Shown here in pieces: positions 39,259 through 51,600 of a DNA stretch of 64,000 nt. The notes beneath the pieces are model-generated. The model was not told the origin of the DNA and made no database searches. It saw only the letters and a program-made list of their open reading frames with translations. The position numbers were made by a program, and so were the translations under genes. Source of the stretch: Tubulanus polymorphus. Taxonomy: Eukaryota; Nemertea; Palaeonemertea; Tubulaniformes; Tubulanidae. The stretch lies in the NCBI RefSeq assembly GCF_964204645.1, contig NC_134026.1, positions 25,004,650 through 25,068,649 of the forward strand. The letters run 5' to 3'. Within the stretch, counting starts at the first letter, position 1; every line of letters starts with the position of its first letter.

Positions 39259-42200
39259 ATGCTTCGAACGGTGTTCGGAAAAATATTCATCATCTGGCAC
39301 TTTATCGGGTTTTCAGATATATTTAACTCTCGCGTGACGGCAAAATTTCAATGTGGCGATACTATTAGTTTCGCATCTAATGGCTTTATACAAAGTCCGA
39401 ACTTTCCGGCGGCTTTTCCAGTGCCGATCCGGTGCCGATGGCTGCTACAAGCGCCTCCAGGAAAACGAGTGGTACTATATTTTACCCAGTTCTATCTCAG
39501 ATTTGGATTTAGAGTGAGCGAATACGATTCATACGAAGTAGAAAACGGCAAGACGTTCCATAGAGGTAAACGCGACCTCGGAACGATTAACTTCGAGAAC
39601 AAGATAACCTCGTTAATGGCGCTTAAACCTTTCGTGTTGATACAGTTCGAATTAGAAGAAATCACTGGAAATACACATCTACGAGTTGAGGAATATATGA
39701 ACGATGTTTACGGTTTTAATATCACGTATGAAACGTCAAACGAAAACGATAAGATGCGTTCAGATGCTTGTAGCGTATATAAATGTTCGTATTTAGGCAA
39801 TTGTCACGCGGCTAAGGGGTTTAAAAACTATTACTGCGATTGTTTCCCCGGGTTTTACGGTGACAGTTGTCAATACGGCCCTGCTTGTAGTCCCCACACC
39901 GGACTGAACAGGTGTGAAAACGGTGGCTCTTGTCGGTAAGTAGTACTATATGTATATATGCGTATTCTAATAAGAAGCAAAATTGTGCAAAAAATTGTGT
40001 AATCTAGCAAAATTTGTTCTTATTTTTTCCATAATACTTTATTGTTTACTTATTTATGAATATTTGAACTTAGGCATATCACATATATGAGATATACACG
40101 TTTGCCTCAAATGGTGAATATGATTCGTATCATTACGATTGAATTTCGCCTTTGCTTTACATGATTTCCATTAAATTGAATTTCTTAGTTCAAGAGTTCT
40201 TAATCTGTCCTTACTTTCACCTTTCGGCGAATATCGTCTGACCAACCAACAACAACAGTTACTGGTCAATAATGTCGGTAAATTCGATAAGCGCAAATAC
40301 ACGTATATATGCTATGATTGAATTCTAGCTCTGATACACGTATGGGAGCTTTTCGGATTGCCCGGGGAATTTGTAAAGGGGACATATTGGCATTGTGAAT
40401 CCCTTTCATTAGAAATGGATCTCGGATGTAGCACCGAGACGGGAGATGGTGGAAAATTGACGGTTATTTCGGCTAGTGTTACCGAAAAATTAGTTCAGCC
40501 ACTTTGGCTTTCTCGTATAGACTTTCGATGAGAAAAATTCGAGGCAAAGATCAACAAAATGTATAGTCGCACAGTAGGCTTATCTCGTAAAAATGAATTT
40601 TCTGACGAATGATTAGAAACAGTTGTCAGGATGAAAAGAAATCAATTCATTAAACCTGCATACATTTCTGTTGTATTGTATCCATCAGCTTTCTCATTAC
40701 GATACGAGGTTCGGATAAATCGATTTTATGTAAGTGGTATATTATGTTTGCTAAGCAAGTTTCACTGAATTATGAGCAATCCTTGTGTCCCCATAAAGAA
40801 TTCACTGCGTATTTTAAGTTTCAAGCGATAGGTCATCTGAAGATATGCTATTATTGTTTCCTACTTTTCACTTGGCAGGTATTTTTTGGGTTCACTTTAT
40901 AATAAGTGCGACTGTCCCCCGGGTTTTAATGGACCCCAGTGTGAAATAAAAGACGAGGAACACCTTCCAAAAGGTATACTCCAGTAATTCATTAGTCATC
41001 AAATGTAATCATGTATACTTGTTTGGTTTTGTTTTTGATAATGATATTTCTAAAATGCGCATTATTTTTCTAAGCTTGTAAAAAGCTGCGCTGTTCACAG
41101 AGCTGTAAGAGGGACGACGGCACCAGCAAAAATTACAGTTGCTCGTGTTTTGAGAATTTCCAGTTAGATTCAGATAATAAGACTTGTATAGAGCGAGGTA
41201 AGTCTTATCCGTTTGGATTACGAATTTTGACAAGTCTTCTATGACATAACCAGGCAAGAATGGAATTGTCTATTAAAACGTGTAATACGATAGTAATTAG
41301 TGTGACAGCGTTCTGGGAACATCACTCAGATACTCAGTTTTAACCAATATTTGTGGATTCTGAAAGCGATCGTTAGTGACGGGGAATCTTTTCAAATGGA
41401 CCAGAATCTATTGTATTTCTAGTTTGAATAAATGTCTGCAACGCTTGACATTCGTTCAAAAGTCATAAAATGTACAGAAAATATAATCTTATATGCCCCA
41501 CGTAGGAATATTTGTTTGTCCAGGGAGCTGCTCTGTGTAGGGTTACTGGCTCCTATTCAGTGCAGTGCATGTCGTTGTCCTTTTGGTGGATAATGCTGTT
41601 TTCGTGACGAAAATGACAGAAAAGAACGTTCCAACTTTTTTCTTTTGGCATTATATTTAGGTCGACTGCGTTACATGGTTTGGTTCACAACATCCAGTGC
41701 TCGAATCAGACGACTTGCTATTCGAAATGACACGACGTTGCGTATGTTTGTGAGATCCCTTGAGCGTCAGGTATATACATAATTAATGTAACTTGGATGC
41801 GAAACATTTAGATGTTTTCTGCGCTTTCTGTCAACATTATCCTCACGTATATAATATATACATATCTAGTGATAAACGAATATCTTTTTATAGATGCAGA
41901 TTGCTCTTGCAACGGAATTAAATAACATCGAAGACCCCGCCGTAATTAACACGAAGTATGTAATCATTGTCGATTATTTGAACATTTTCTATCCTAGTAT
42001 GGGCTTGCGGGGTTTGTCTGCCGTTAATCATCTTCAGCAATCATGGCAATCGCACTATTCACACAGTAGATCGATATTTTCGTTTTAATCGTAGGATCGT
42101 CAAGGAAGGCACTAGATTTGAATTCCATTTTATCGGCGAGAAAATAGACGTTAAAAAGTTCGAGGCATTTGTAAAACGTATGGTCGATGTTGGAAAAGTC

Positions 42201-45200
42201 CCCGGAGGAAGGAGGATACCAGTAACAAGAAATTATACCATCAAATACGACCAAGGTGATTGATTCCCCTGACTTTGTAGCAGCATTTAACGCTTTTAAG
42301 AATGAAGCGCACAAAACGGTTCAATTTTTTCTACGAAATAGAAATATCAAGATAAGATAGATGAATAAGCCAGTAGATTAATGGTCAATGAATATTAATT
42401 TTTTTTCATAGCTCTAAATCTATTGAGCCTGGAGAACTATGATAAAACGTCAATATCGGAAGGAAATTTACTGACGTTAGTATGTGTTAGCCGAGGCAGC
42501 AGTAAGATCAAATTTCATTGGTATAAGGATGGTGCGCCTGTTAACGTGGTCATGTCGACTAGAAATATTTGGGAAACGAGACTACCAAAAACTATGGACG
42601 ACAAATATATTGCTATTCTGAACATCGATAAAGTGACTCCGTTAGATCGTGGTAAATATCATATTCATTGTGACATTGGTTCAATTTGAATAATGAATAG
42701 CCGCGAAAAGTGGTTCATCTTCCATACAAAATTTCATTGAGCGTCGAAAAATGTTAATAAATTTCCAAATGATGAATATGATTCTCGCCGATATTCTAGT
42801 GATTAGAAAAAATATTTTCCTTTTCTAATCAAGCAATCCTAAACAAATACAAGAATTCGTGAATTTCAGGAAGATATAGCTGTATAGCAACAGATTACAA
42901 ACAGAAAGAATCAAAACAAATCCACGTTGATGTGATACCTATTCCACATATAGAAGTGGCTCCGATTACTGTAACTGCTATGGCTGGCCAGTCCGTGGCT
43001 ATATCGTGTATATCACATGACGATACTTCCGGAAATTTTGAATTTATCTGGGAACGCGAAGGGAAACATATCATGATTAACCCAGTGAACGATGAAGTTG
43101 TCGAGAAACTGTTGCCGACAGGAAGCCGACTAAAAATCAGACGAGCCACGGTGTCAACGTATTACAACTGCAGGATAAAAAATGGCGCTGGAGAATCATC
43201 GGCAGTTGCGTACATTGATGTGGTTAATGGTGAGTAGCCGAGAAAGTAGTCATCGTAAAAGCTTTGAGCAGATAATATATAGTCTTTGAACCTATATCAT
43301 AAGAAATAAGAAGCAAAATTGAATTGAAACATTTATGATGTATTCTTTCGAAAGAGAATACATCTTTTTCGCATTTCTCTTTCAAAATTAAAGAATATGA
43401 AGAAAAATTGTGCTGTCCATCGGATACAGTTGGCGGCAGAGGTTGGGCAAAAACTGCCCCAGGCAAATTGGCTATCATAGAATGCCCCAAAGGAGCAACA
43501 GGTAACGGTATAGGGAAGATGATATATTTATTTTGATTTACATGACAATTCTCTAGCGGGTACATGATTGATCTGGCTTCAGAAATTATGTCATTGTGAA
43601 GAGTGCTTGCTTGCTTTCATATTCTGCAATTCATGTATAATTCATGTACACTATTTTGCTTTACTTACTATTTCTATACCGAAGTAGCATTCTAAAAAAG
43701 TTATCGTCTTAAGATATATATTTAGCTAGTTATGATGAATAAATGATCTTGGTGACCGATGGCTGATATATACGTGTAACTTAATTCTATTGCAGGTCGT
43801 GTCACACGAAAATGTTTATGTGTTAACAATTCAACTTCGTGTTCGTGGGATAAACCAGATATGTCAAATTGCGTGTCCAATAGTTTGTCGACCGTAGAAA
43901 GAGAGGTACCGTTAATAAGTTGAGGTTTTCGCCGATTTTGAAACTATTCATTGAGGAAATAGCAAAATACAAAAACTTTTTCCATTATCAATCCATGACA
44001 AGAAATAGTATTCCGTTTAATAACAAATGGAATTTTATACTTGATTCATATAGTTTCGCGCTGTAACACACGGCTATATTCTTTCTGCGATGGATAATAT
44101 TGTAGCCCAACTGAATGATTTTACCTCACTTGACGTCGTTTATACGGGAGATCTGAAATTGGTTACGAGACTTCTACTAGATATTGATCTGTACACTAGC
44201 CAGTATTTGTCTCATCGGCAAAGTAGTAAAATGCGAAAGGTATCAATGGAGATGACCTTAATTTATGATCTATGGTCAATTTAGAATATTACTGTTCACC
44301 ATTTGAATAATTTACTCCATTTGCAACCTTGAAAATATAATATTTTGGAGGATATTTCAGACATATTAATCATGTTAGCTGCGAACCACTCCTTTTTATG
44401 GATCATACGCTGTTTGCGCGCTACATTTTCACAATGACAAATTTATTTCAGGCTTCCGTAAAAGTAGTGAGTCAAGTGTTGTCCTTTGTGGGAACTGTCA
44501 CTGAGACAGAACGTAAGAAATCCGAGATAGGTGATAACATCTTGAAGTTGATTTCTCGCATTGGTAAACGTATGATCGACGATTCTACTCTCCAAGTTCC
44601 ATATGAAATTAAATCTCTGAATGTAGGTAAGCACGGTTTGCTTTTGAGAGTGTTAAATTGGCATGCACTCACGAAGAAATTTGCAAAATATTTCAGAAAC
44701 TTGCAAAAAAGCGTCCATGAATATGCGTAATATATTTCTTCGAATATTCAATATCAACGCGGACAACGAATGTATATCAATATCACGCATATGGATATTG
44801 AATCCTCACGCTTCAATAATGGCTCTTGTGCAAAATGTGCTTTACGTGCACTCATGTATACATAAATAGATATACATATACATATACATATACATGTATT
44901 ATGAAATACAATTCAGCTCTAATTACAAAGGAAAATATTCGTATCAAACTCCTGTCGGTTTCCACCAGTTTATCCTTTTCTGTATTCAGATATGCTTCTT
45001 AGTAGCAACTCAAGGGTGGATGACTGGAATTCGAAAATACAGAGCAATGTTCGCGGCGCCCGAAGTGGTAGGTTTCTTTAAAGCGTAGAATATCACGAAA
45101 TCACACTCGGCTTCATTAACCTTAACGAAATTCAATAACTTTGAATGTTGAAAATATATTCAATTTTCTGTAGTAAATTCGGATGTTAAGTCGAGCTCAG

Positions 45201-48200
45201 CTGGCGAAAGAATAGTTAACGTGCGTTATAAGAATCTCCAGTATTTGTTACCAGATAGTTCAGTAAAGTAAGTGTTGTAATTGGCACAGCTCTCAGCAGA
45301 CGGTTCACCTAATACAAATTAAATATTACATATGCAATTATCACTCAATACAGAAATATTCATCATGTAAGCCTACTCATAGACTCTACAACGATTTTGT
45401 TTTCGAGTCCATGGCCTAATCAAGCTGATCTGATTATAATGTACTATGTGTCTGTTATTTTCCAGACTTAATTATAGCAAAGTCAATTCGGATATCTATT
45501 CGGTCGTTGGAAACAATCCTCATAACAAAAATCAACAGTTTCGAATACGGTTGCAACACAACCAACCCGTAAGTCCTTCTACAAAAGGAACCAACTGTTA
45601 CAAAAGACCAAACAATATGTAATTCTCTTTTATTCTAATTTCTAATAGACGTATAGAAATGATGCTCTTACCTGCGCTCGGAGGCATTTAGGGCAAGTTG
45701 AACTTGGATATAATGAGTTATGTTATTGATGTTCGAATCGCTGTTATTAATCGCCTTTTTATATTGAATTATCAGGATGACCTTGATCGGAAATTGGGTC
45801 GTCGGTGATTGTAAACTCGTAGAAGACAATACTTTTAATTACTCCACGTGTGAATGTTCTCGACCAGGACATTATGTTCTTCTCTTTTCTGAACCGAAAC
45901 CCATGGTAAGTTTCCTTATGTATACAAAGCTGATCGATTAATCGATAAATGAGCAAACTAAGTGAAATGAGCAAACAAAGTATTCGAAATATTTTCCATT
46001 TCTGGTATATTTAGTGTATTATGTGGTAATATGGGTTAATCACATCATATTTCAGTTTAGAATTACTTTTAGTGCTGTTGAAACTCTTATTTTGTAGGTA
46101 TTGATTCCTGAAATAGAATTCGAGGCATCACATTCCTATCTAGCATGCTGCCTGATATCCACGTCTCTGCTTATTGCGCTACTGTTTGCTCATGTTTTAT
46201 TTGCAAGGTATTGAACAATTATTTTTTGTCTCGACATCGACAGGTGAACACCACTCTTTGGACTGCAGAAAATGTATAGCACATGGAACCAATTACCACA
46301 TTCAATTTAAATGAATGCCAATGTGATCATGCTACTTGAGTTTCAAAATTGAGCACATCACGATTACGAGCTCTTGTCTGAAATGCCCCTGAATATTTCA
46401 GTATTTCTATTTTAACAGGAATCACAATGCATACAGCCATATATTTCCAATATCAATATTAATTCTTCTCATCCTGGTCGATCTATCGTTGCTATGCGTG
46501 TCATTTTTATATCGAAACGCGGTAAGTTGAATCTTCACGGAGAAAGAATTGAAGCAAACATCATTGTGAATATTCGGAAACCATTAATGCTGAAATTTAA
46601 ATTCTATTTACAGTTGGTGCGGGTTTCCTTATTAATATTGGTGTACTATTGTTATCTCTTGTGTTATTCTATTGCACTTTTCGAGATGATTCGACTTTAT
46701 CTTACGGTAGCGAAACACGTACGTACAAACGCGTTTGTCTGGAAGATCTTCTACACGCTGGCGCTGGGTAAGATTTTTGCTATTTGAAGATATAGCTAAC
46801 AAAACTAATTATGATATGTCAACGTGTGTCTCGTTGCACAAAAGCAACAAAGCAGCCAAATTTTCATGAAATTACTGAGACAATAAACTTCATGATTTTA
46901 TTCAGGGGTGCCGTGTTTTTGGTTGCTTATTCAAGTAGTTGCTTCGCATTTCTCTCACGACCCTGGTAAATTAAGATCTGTTATAATGATAACTGCCGCA
47001 TCTGGAATAATTTATATATTTCTATTCGCCTTGTTGACAATCGTAAGTATTTTAGTTTATATTGCATTTCTATGTCAATGACAATATCTAGATAACCTAG
47101 TTGTCGGTAATTGATATTTATGACTGAATTTTAATCTGTCTCGTTGCGAGTAATTGATCCTACAGTGTTCTGATGGTTATTTCAGGTAGAATTCGTGTTT
47201 TTGGTGTTATTCGTGAAAAGTTTAGTGATTTCGGATAAATCTGTCTCCAAACATAAAATACATATGTAAGAGAATCGTGCGACAATAACAACAATTACAA
47301 TTACATTACCCTTTTTAAATTTTGTTTACATTTTGTTTAAATTTCAGAGCTGCCGGTTGTAGAGCTATCATCGTGAATTTACATATAGTATTCATGACCA
47401 CGTATACCTACCAGACGTTCACGTATCTGCTTGTTAGTTTTTATCAGCATTTGCTGTCAGCTTCTCTTTTGGTGTCAGTAAGTATACTTGACACAATTCT
47501 TTGCGTCGCGTTGGTTCTGTTTACTCTCAGATATAAAAATTCATAACGCTGCACACGCGGCACCAATTGATTAAAAATTGCATACACTTTACACGGTCAC
47601 TATTCAAATATTTGAATTTAGGTAATATTTGGTTTCGTGTCCTATGGAGCGCAAGAAGAAAAGGTTAGTTTAATTTGAATGTTATGCAAGGTAAAACACA
47701 TCTGTCTCTATTTCATCGATACTTTGTATCACGTCACTAAAAAATCGTGAGTATGTGAAAATACATTGTTTATGTGTTCCAACTTCCCATCGAAAAAAAG
47801 AAACGGATCATTCACTGTCATTGTCCACACACCACCGTCTAGTGTTAGTGATCGAGCTATGCTATCGAGCTATGCAAATGTATTTTTTTTAGATATTGGA
47901 AGGAATTTATGAAGTATGGAAGCGATGTAGAACAAAGGTGCATTGACTTTTTATCTTAAACGAATTTTGTAATCTGCAATGAAATTAAGTGTATGAATGT
48001 ATATACAAATATTACATTTAGATAACGTCTGCATTCTTTTAGGTATCTGAAGAGAGTTCACAAGCTTTCTTGGGGGAGAAGCAAGACAGTTCATTCAAAT
48101 GTAAGCATATCAACAGTAACTTCTCGGTTACCTACTTCTTCATTTACTTGCCCCAAGAATTTTAATTTTAGAGTATATACCTAAAGATATTCTGTTCTAA

Positions 48201-48649
48201 CGTATGTTTACTGATTTAACATAATAGTTACAGCATTTGTAAGACCCCAGTTAACAGTAACGGAAATCGAAAGTAACACAGGCACGTCGTCGTCATGGGA
48301 TCCCGATATTGAATATTGTATAGCTCGTCATCAGTGTAGATTATCAAGACAAAAACGAGAAAGACTGAAGAAACTTGTCGGCGGTAACTATTCCAACAGC
48401 AGCAAAGACAGCGAAGAGTATATCCAATACCCTGATAAACTGTTCTACATCAGTGGTGGCATGTTTTTGTTTGACAAAGTCAAATGTTACATCGTCGATG
48501 ACAGGGACGATAGCATTTCGGCGACGACATCGTTAATGTCTTATACATCGGGGAAGGTGTCGTCGACATCGGCCGATATTATGGCGGATGAGACCTCACG
48601 AGAAACGACTGTCCAGGATCCGTTCCCGGAAATCCAGAACGGCAGATAA
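39259..48649 (+). CDS. Adhesion GPCR with CUB-EGF-SEA-Ig-HormR-GAIN ectodomain
   Basis: 27 exons: 39259-39935, 40879-40973, 41075-41197, 41661-41770, 41894-41955, 42095-42255, 42412-42651, 42870-43229, 43394-43501, 43796-43905, 44054-44239, 44452-44626, 44990-45067, 45174-45267, 45466-45568, 45649-45692, 45776-45905, 46116-46207, 46419-46521, 46614-46767, 46906-47042, 47186-47265, 47348-47477, 47622-47663, 47893-47937, 48043-48100, 48228-48649; 1372 residues. Parts: hydrophobic leader; CUB (about 30-165); EGF modules (about 170-298, CDCPPGFNGPQCE); SEA-like region (about 299-409); two Ig (about 415-490, 495-608); HormR (about 612-670); GAIN (about 683-940) with the GPS-like CECSRPGHYVLLF; seven TMs (about 957-1185); a long tail ending EIQNGR. 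The GPS lacks the cleaving His-Leu-Thr/Ser triad. The nearest domain logic is the ADGRF/ADGRA type. Two junctions are unusual: a GC donor at 45693 and the acceptor before 46116. Confidence 0.8.
44869..44897. repeat. (CATATA)n microsatellite
   Basis: About four perfect units of ATACAT in an intron of the adhesion GPCR gene. Confidence 0.85.
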
Positions 48650-51600
48650 TCTATTATCTCTCGCCAGAAATAGTCTAAAATAGTCATTGATACATAACTA
48701 AACAGGTGGTGGATGCGAATGAATTGATATACATATATATATTATTTCTAGTCAATTTGCTGTATTTATTTATCGGTGTTTTATATTGAAAATGTGATAT
48801 AACCATGAAAGTTTTAGTAATGATGGATAATATGAAACGGTGTTGAATTATATGCTGAATCCAGTGATTGCCAAATCTATTTTTGATTACAATTATACAT
48901 ATATTATATTCCGTCTTGTTCTTCGCTTTAAATCCATCATTTAAGGGATACAAGAAATCAAGCGACAATCAATTAATTTTAACCACAGAACTATGTTTTA
49001 ATGCGTATGAAATGTGTTCATTGTTCGTCTGAGGGGATGTTTGGTGATTGAACCTTTATAGATATATTTAAACTTTGTACGAAGTTATATGATGATGTAT
49101 TGAGATATTTTCTTGTATATATCAAACGATGCCTGTAATTATGTCACACAAATATGAAAACGACTGTATCACTTACTCGTGAACGTTCCTGCTCTAATAT
49201 TGTTACACGCGGAGTGCTTTCATGCGAACCGGTGACTTTTTTCAAGTTATTCCGCATATTGATATATACATATACACGTATAAACTCGGGTTGAGTATAT
49301 TTTGCATAAGCGCTATCTTTTCCTCATGATATACATATGGTTATCTGAATAGTGTAATGGCTGATTTGGGCGATATTTATTTGAAAAAACCCCGACGCTT
49401 TATCTCCGCCTATCTTTTTATGTAACCCGAAAAAACCACGCTTGAACCGACTTGCAACTCGTTAAAAACATCTTTTTGGGTTTAACATGGTGTTAAAATG
49501 TAACGTTGGTTTGACGTGATACAAGTAAGTAAAATAGCGGAGATTGGGTGTCATGTTTTTTTCCCAATGTGGCCTGAATTAACTTCTATAAATGGTCATA
49601 ATCATGATTCTCGATTCACCGTAATATGTATTGGATTTTTTTACTTTGTTTATCAAGCAAAACATCCTTTGAAAATTTGCATTTTTTTCTACTTACCAAG
49701 AATTATTTTTATAAATCATACTTTGATCTCAGAAATTATTTGCTGAATTATGAATAGAATTTCAAGACGGTTAAGAAAACCGGTTTGCAAGCCAATTTAT
49801 AAATGATAAGATAAGGCTGTCATCAAAAAATAAATCGTAATGCGATGAATATATACTTATACAATATTTATATTTCACTGAATGATAAATCATTACCTTG
49901 TTATAACTGCCTAATGTTCAATTTCTTATTGGGAAACTTAATATGAATAACAAATAAGAGAATGGTGTTATTAAAAACGTATTTACTCGAACCTCGTTGA
50001 TAGGAATCGGTTTAATACGAAACCTGATGATTTCACTGTTGTCTACAAGATTAACGAGGTTCCACTGTACGTATTTCATTGCAATGAACTAATATTTCGT
50101 ATCTGTTGTGTTTGTACCAATTGAATTAAAGTTAAATCTTCGAATTGGTTCTTCGTTTTCTTTTCTTAATTCCATCGTCGCAAAAGGAAAGATCGCTAGC
50201 TAGAATCAACGCATTTGTTCGACAATAAATTGATTTTAATGTGTGACAGTGATTTAACTTAACAGGGTTGTAAACAAATAATATATTAATATACCGTCCG
50301 TCGAGTCTGATTAGGCAGTCGTCTTTACCGATTTCTATGTAATCTACGAGTTGAAAGGATTCCCCGGAGAAACCTCAATTATGAGGGCATCGTGATGTAC
50401 AACAATTCTGATTTGTCACGCCATCGGTCGACATGAACTAATAAGTTTTAATTCCAAACATCGATAACTTTGAGACGATCAATCTCCATCGGCTACAATT
50501 GGCTGTTATCGATGGCTATTTTTGACAAGAATTATTGACCACTTAATCGATGGAAACTATGACCGTGTATCAAATCTTCTCAAGTTTACATGAATTACAC
50601 AAAAGAAAACTTACGCAATTGGCCCAGTGCTGAAAAAATGCTGGAAGACCCTTATTAGAAAAAAGTATCTCACTGGACATCGTCTGGGAAATGAAAACGG
50701 TCTGTAAATAAATGCCGACATTATTAGCAAGCGCAGGCGACGTCCTGGGGGAATGTTTTCGATGTGGAATCACTGTTACTTCAGTAAGAAAACAAATGAT
50801 TTCCTAATGAAAATCAATGACAATTGCCATACAGCAGTCCAGCGAGGATAATTCTGTGAATAGTACACACGAATTATTACCCTTGACGGAATTCAATGTT
50901 TTCTACGTATTCTCAAAAGCATTGGAAGTCCGCTAAATTCAGTTGATTTAAATATTTATCCCACTTGCTGATTATGATACAATAGGTTTTTTTTTGGAAT
51001 TTTCGGCTCGATATCGATGATAAGCGTCTATGGATTACAACCGTCCTGTTAAATGGCATGGATCTACTTTCGCTTAAAAATCGTCACAGGACCAATCAAT
51101 CGATAGATCTTCACGTCTATCGTGGATGATTTGCTTATTTAGCGAAAGAAAATATCCGAGGCGCAGTTATATTATTCCGAGTCGTAAGTGCCCGAAGGGA
51201 GATATAGATTTCGACAAACCCATTTACGGGTACGAAAGCGGTGTTTTCTCAGATCGTGTCGTCCACCCGGTGCGTGCGCGATGAGTTGGAAGCGATATTT
51301 TAAACCGACCAGCGCAATTTCCGAGAACGACCCCATAAGAGAACCTCCTCATAAAAAAAGAATTATCTTTTCATCGTCTATATAGTTTCTCTCTCGCTTT
51401 ACTCCAGTCTATACGTGTATACAAATTAACGCTTTTTCATAGCCATGTAACCTGAGATTGGATAAATGTTAATTGATAAGTTGAAGAATCAAACTATTTA
51501 TTAATCAGATTGATCGAGTTTATTTGTACGTTGAAGTGTTTATATAAGTGTGATTCGTGTCTTTTCGTCGTTAATACATAGTGCTTCATACGACGTTACG

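Noticed and set aside
42024-42314. Minus-strand 96-residue open frame
   Set aside because: Antisense shadow of adhesion-GPCR exon 42095-42255.
51188-51385. Short open frame with MSWKRYFKPTSAISEND in a CpG-richer patch
   Set aside because: Looks like a possible first exon, but no in-phase donor and no partner exon was found.
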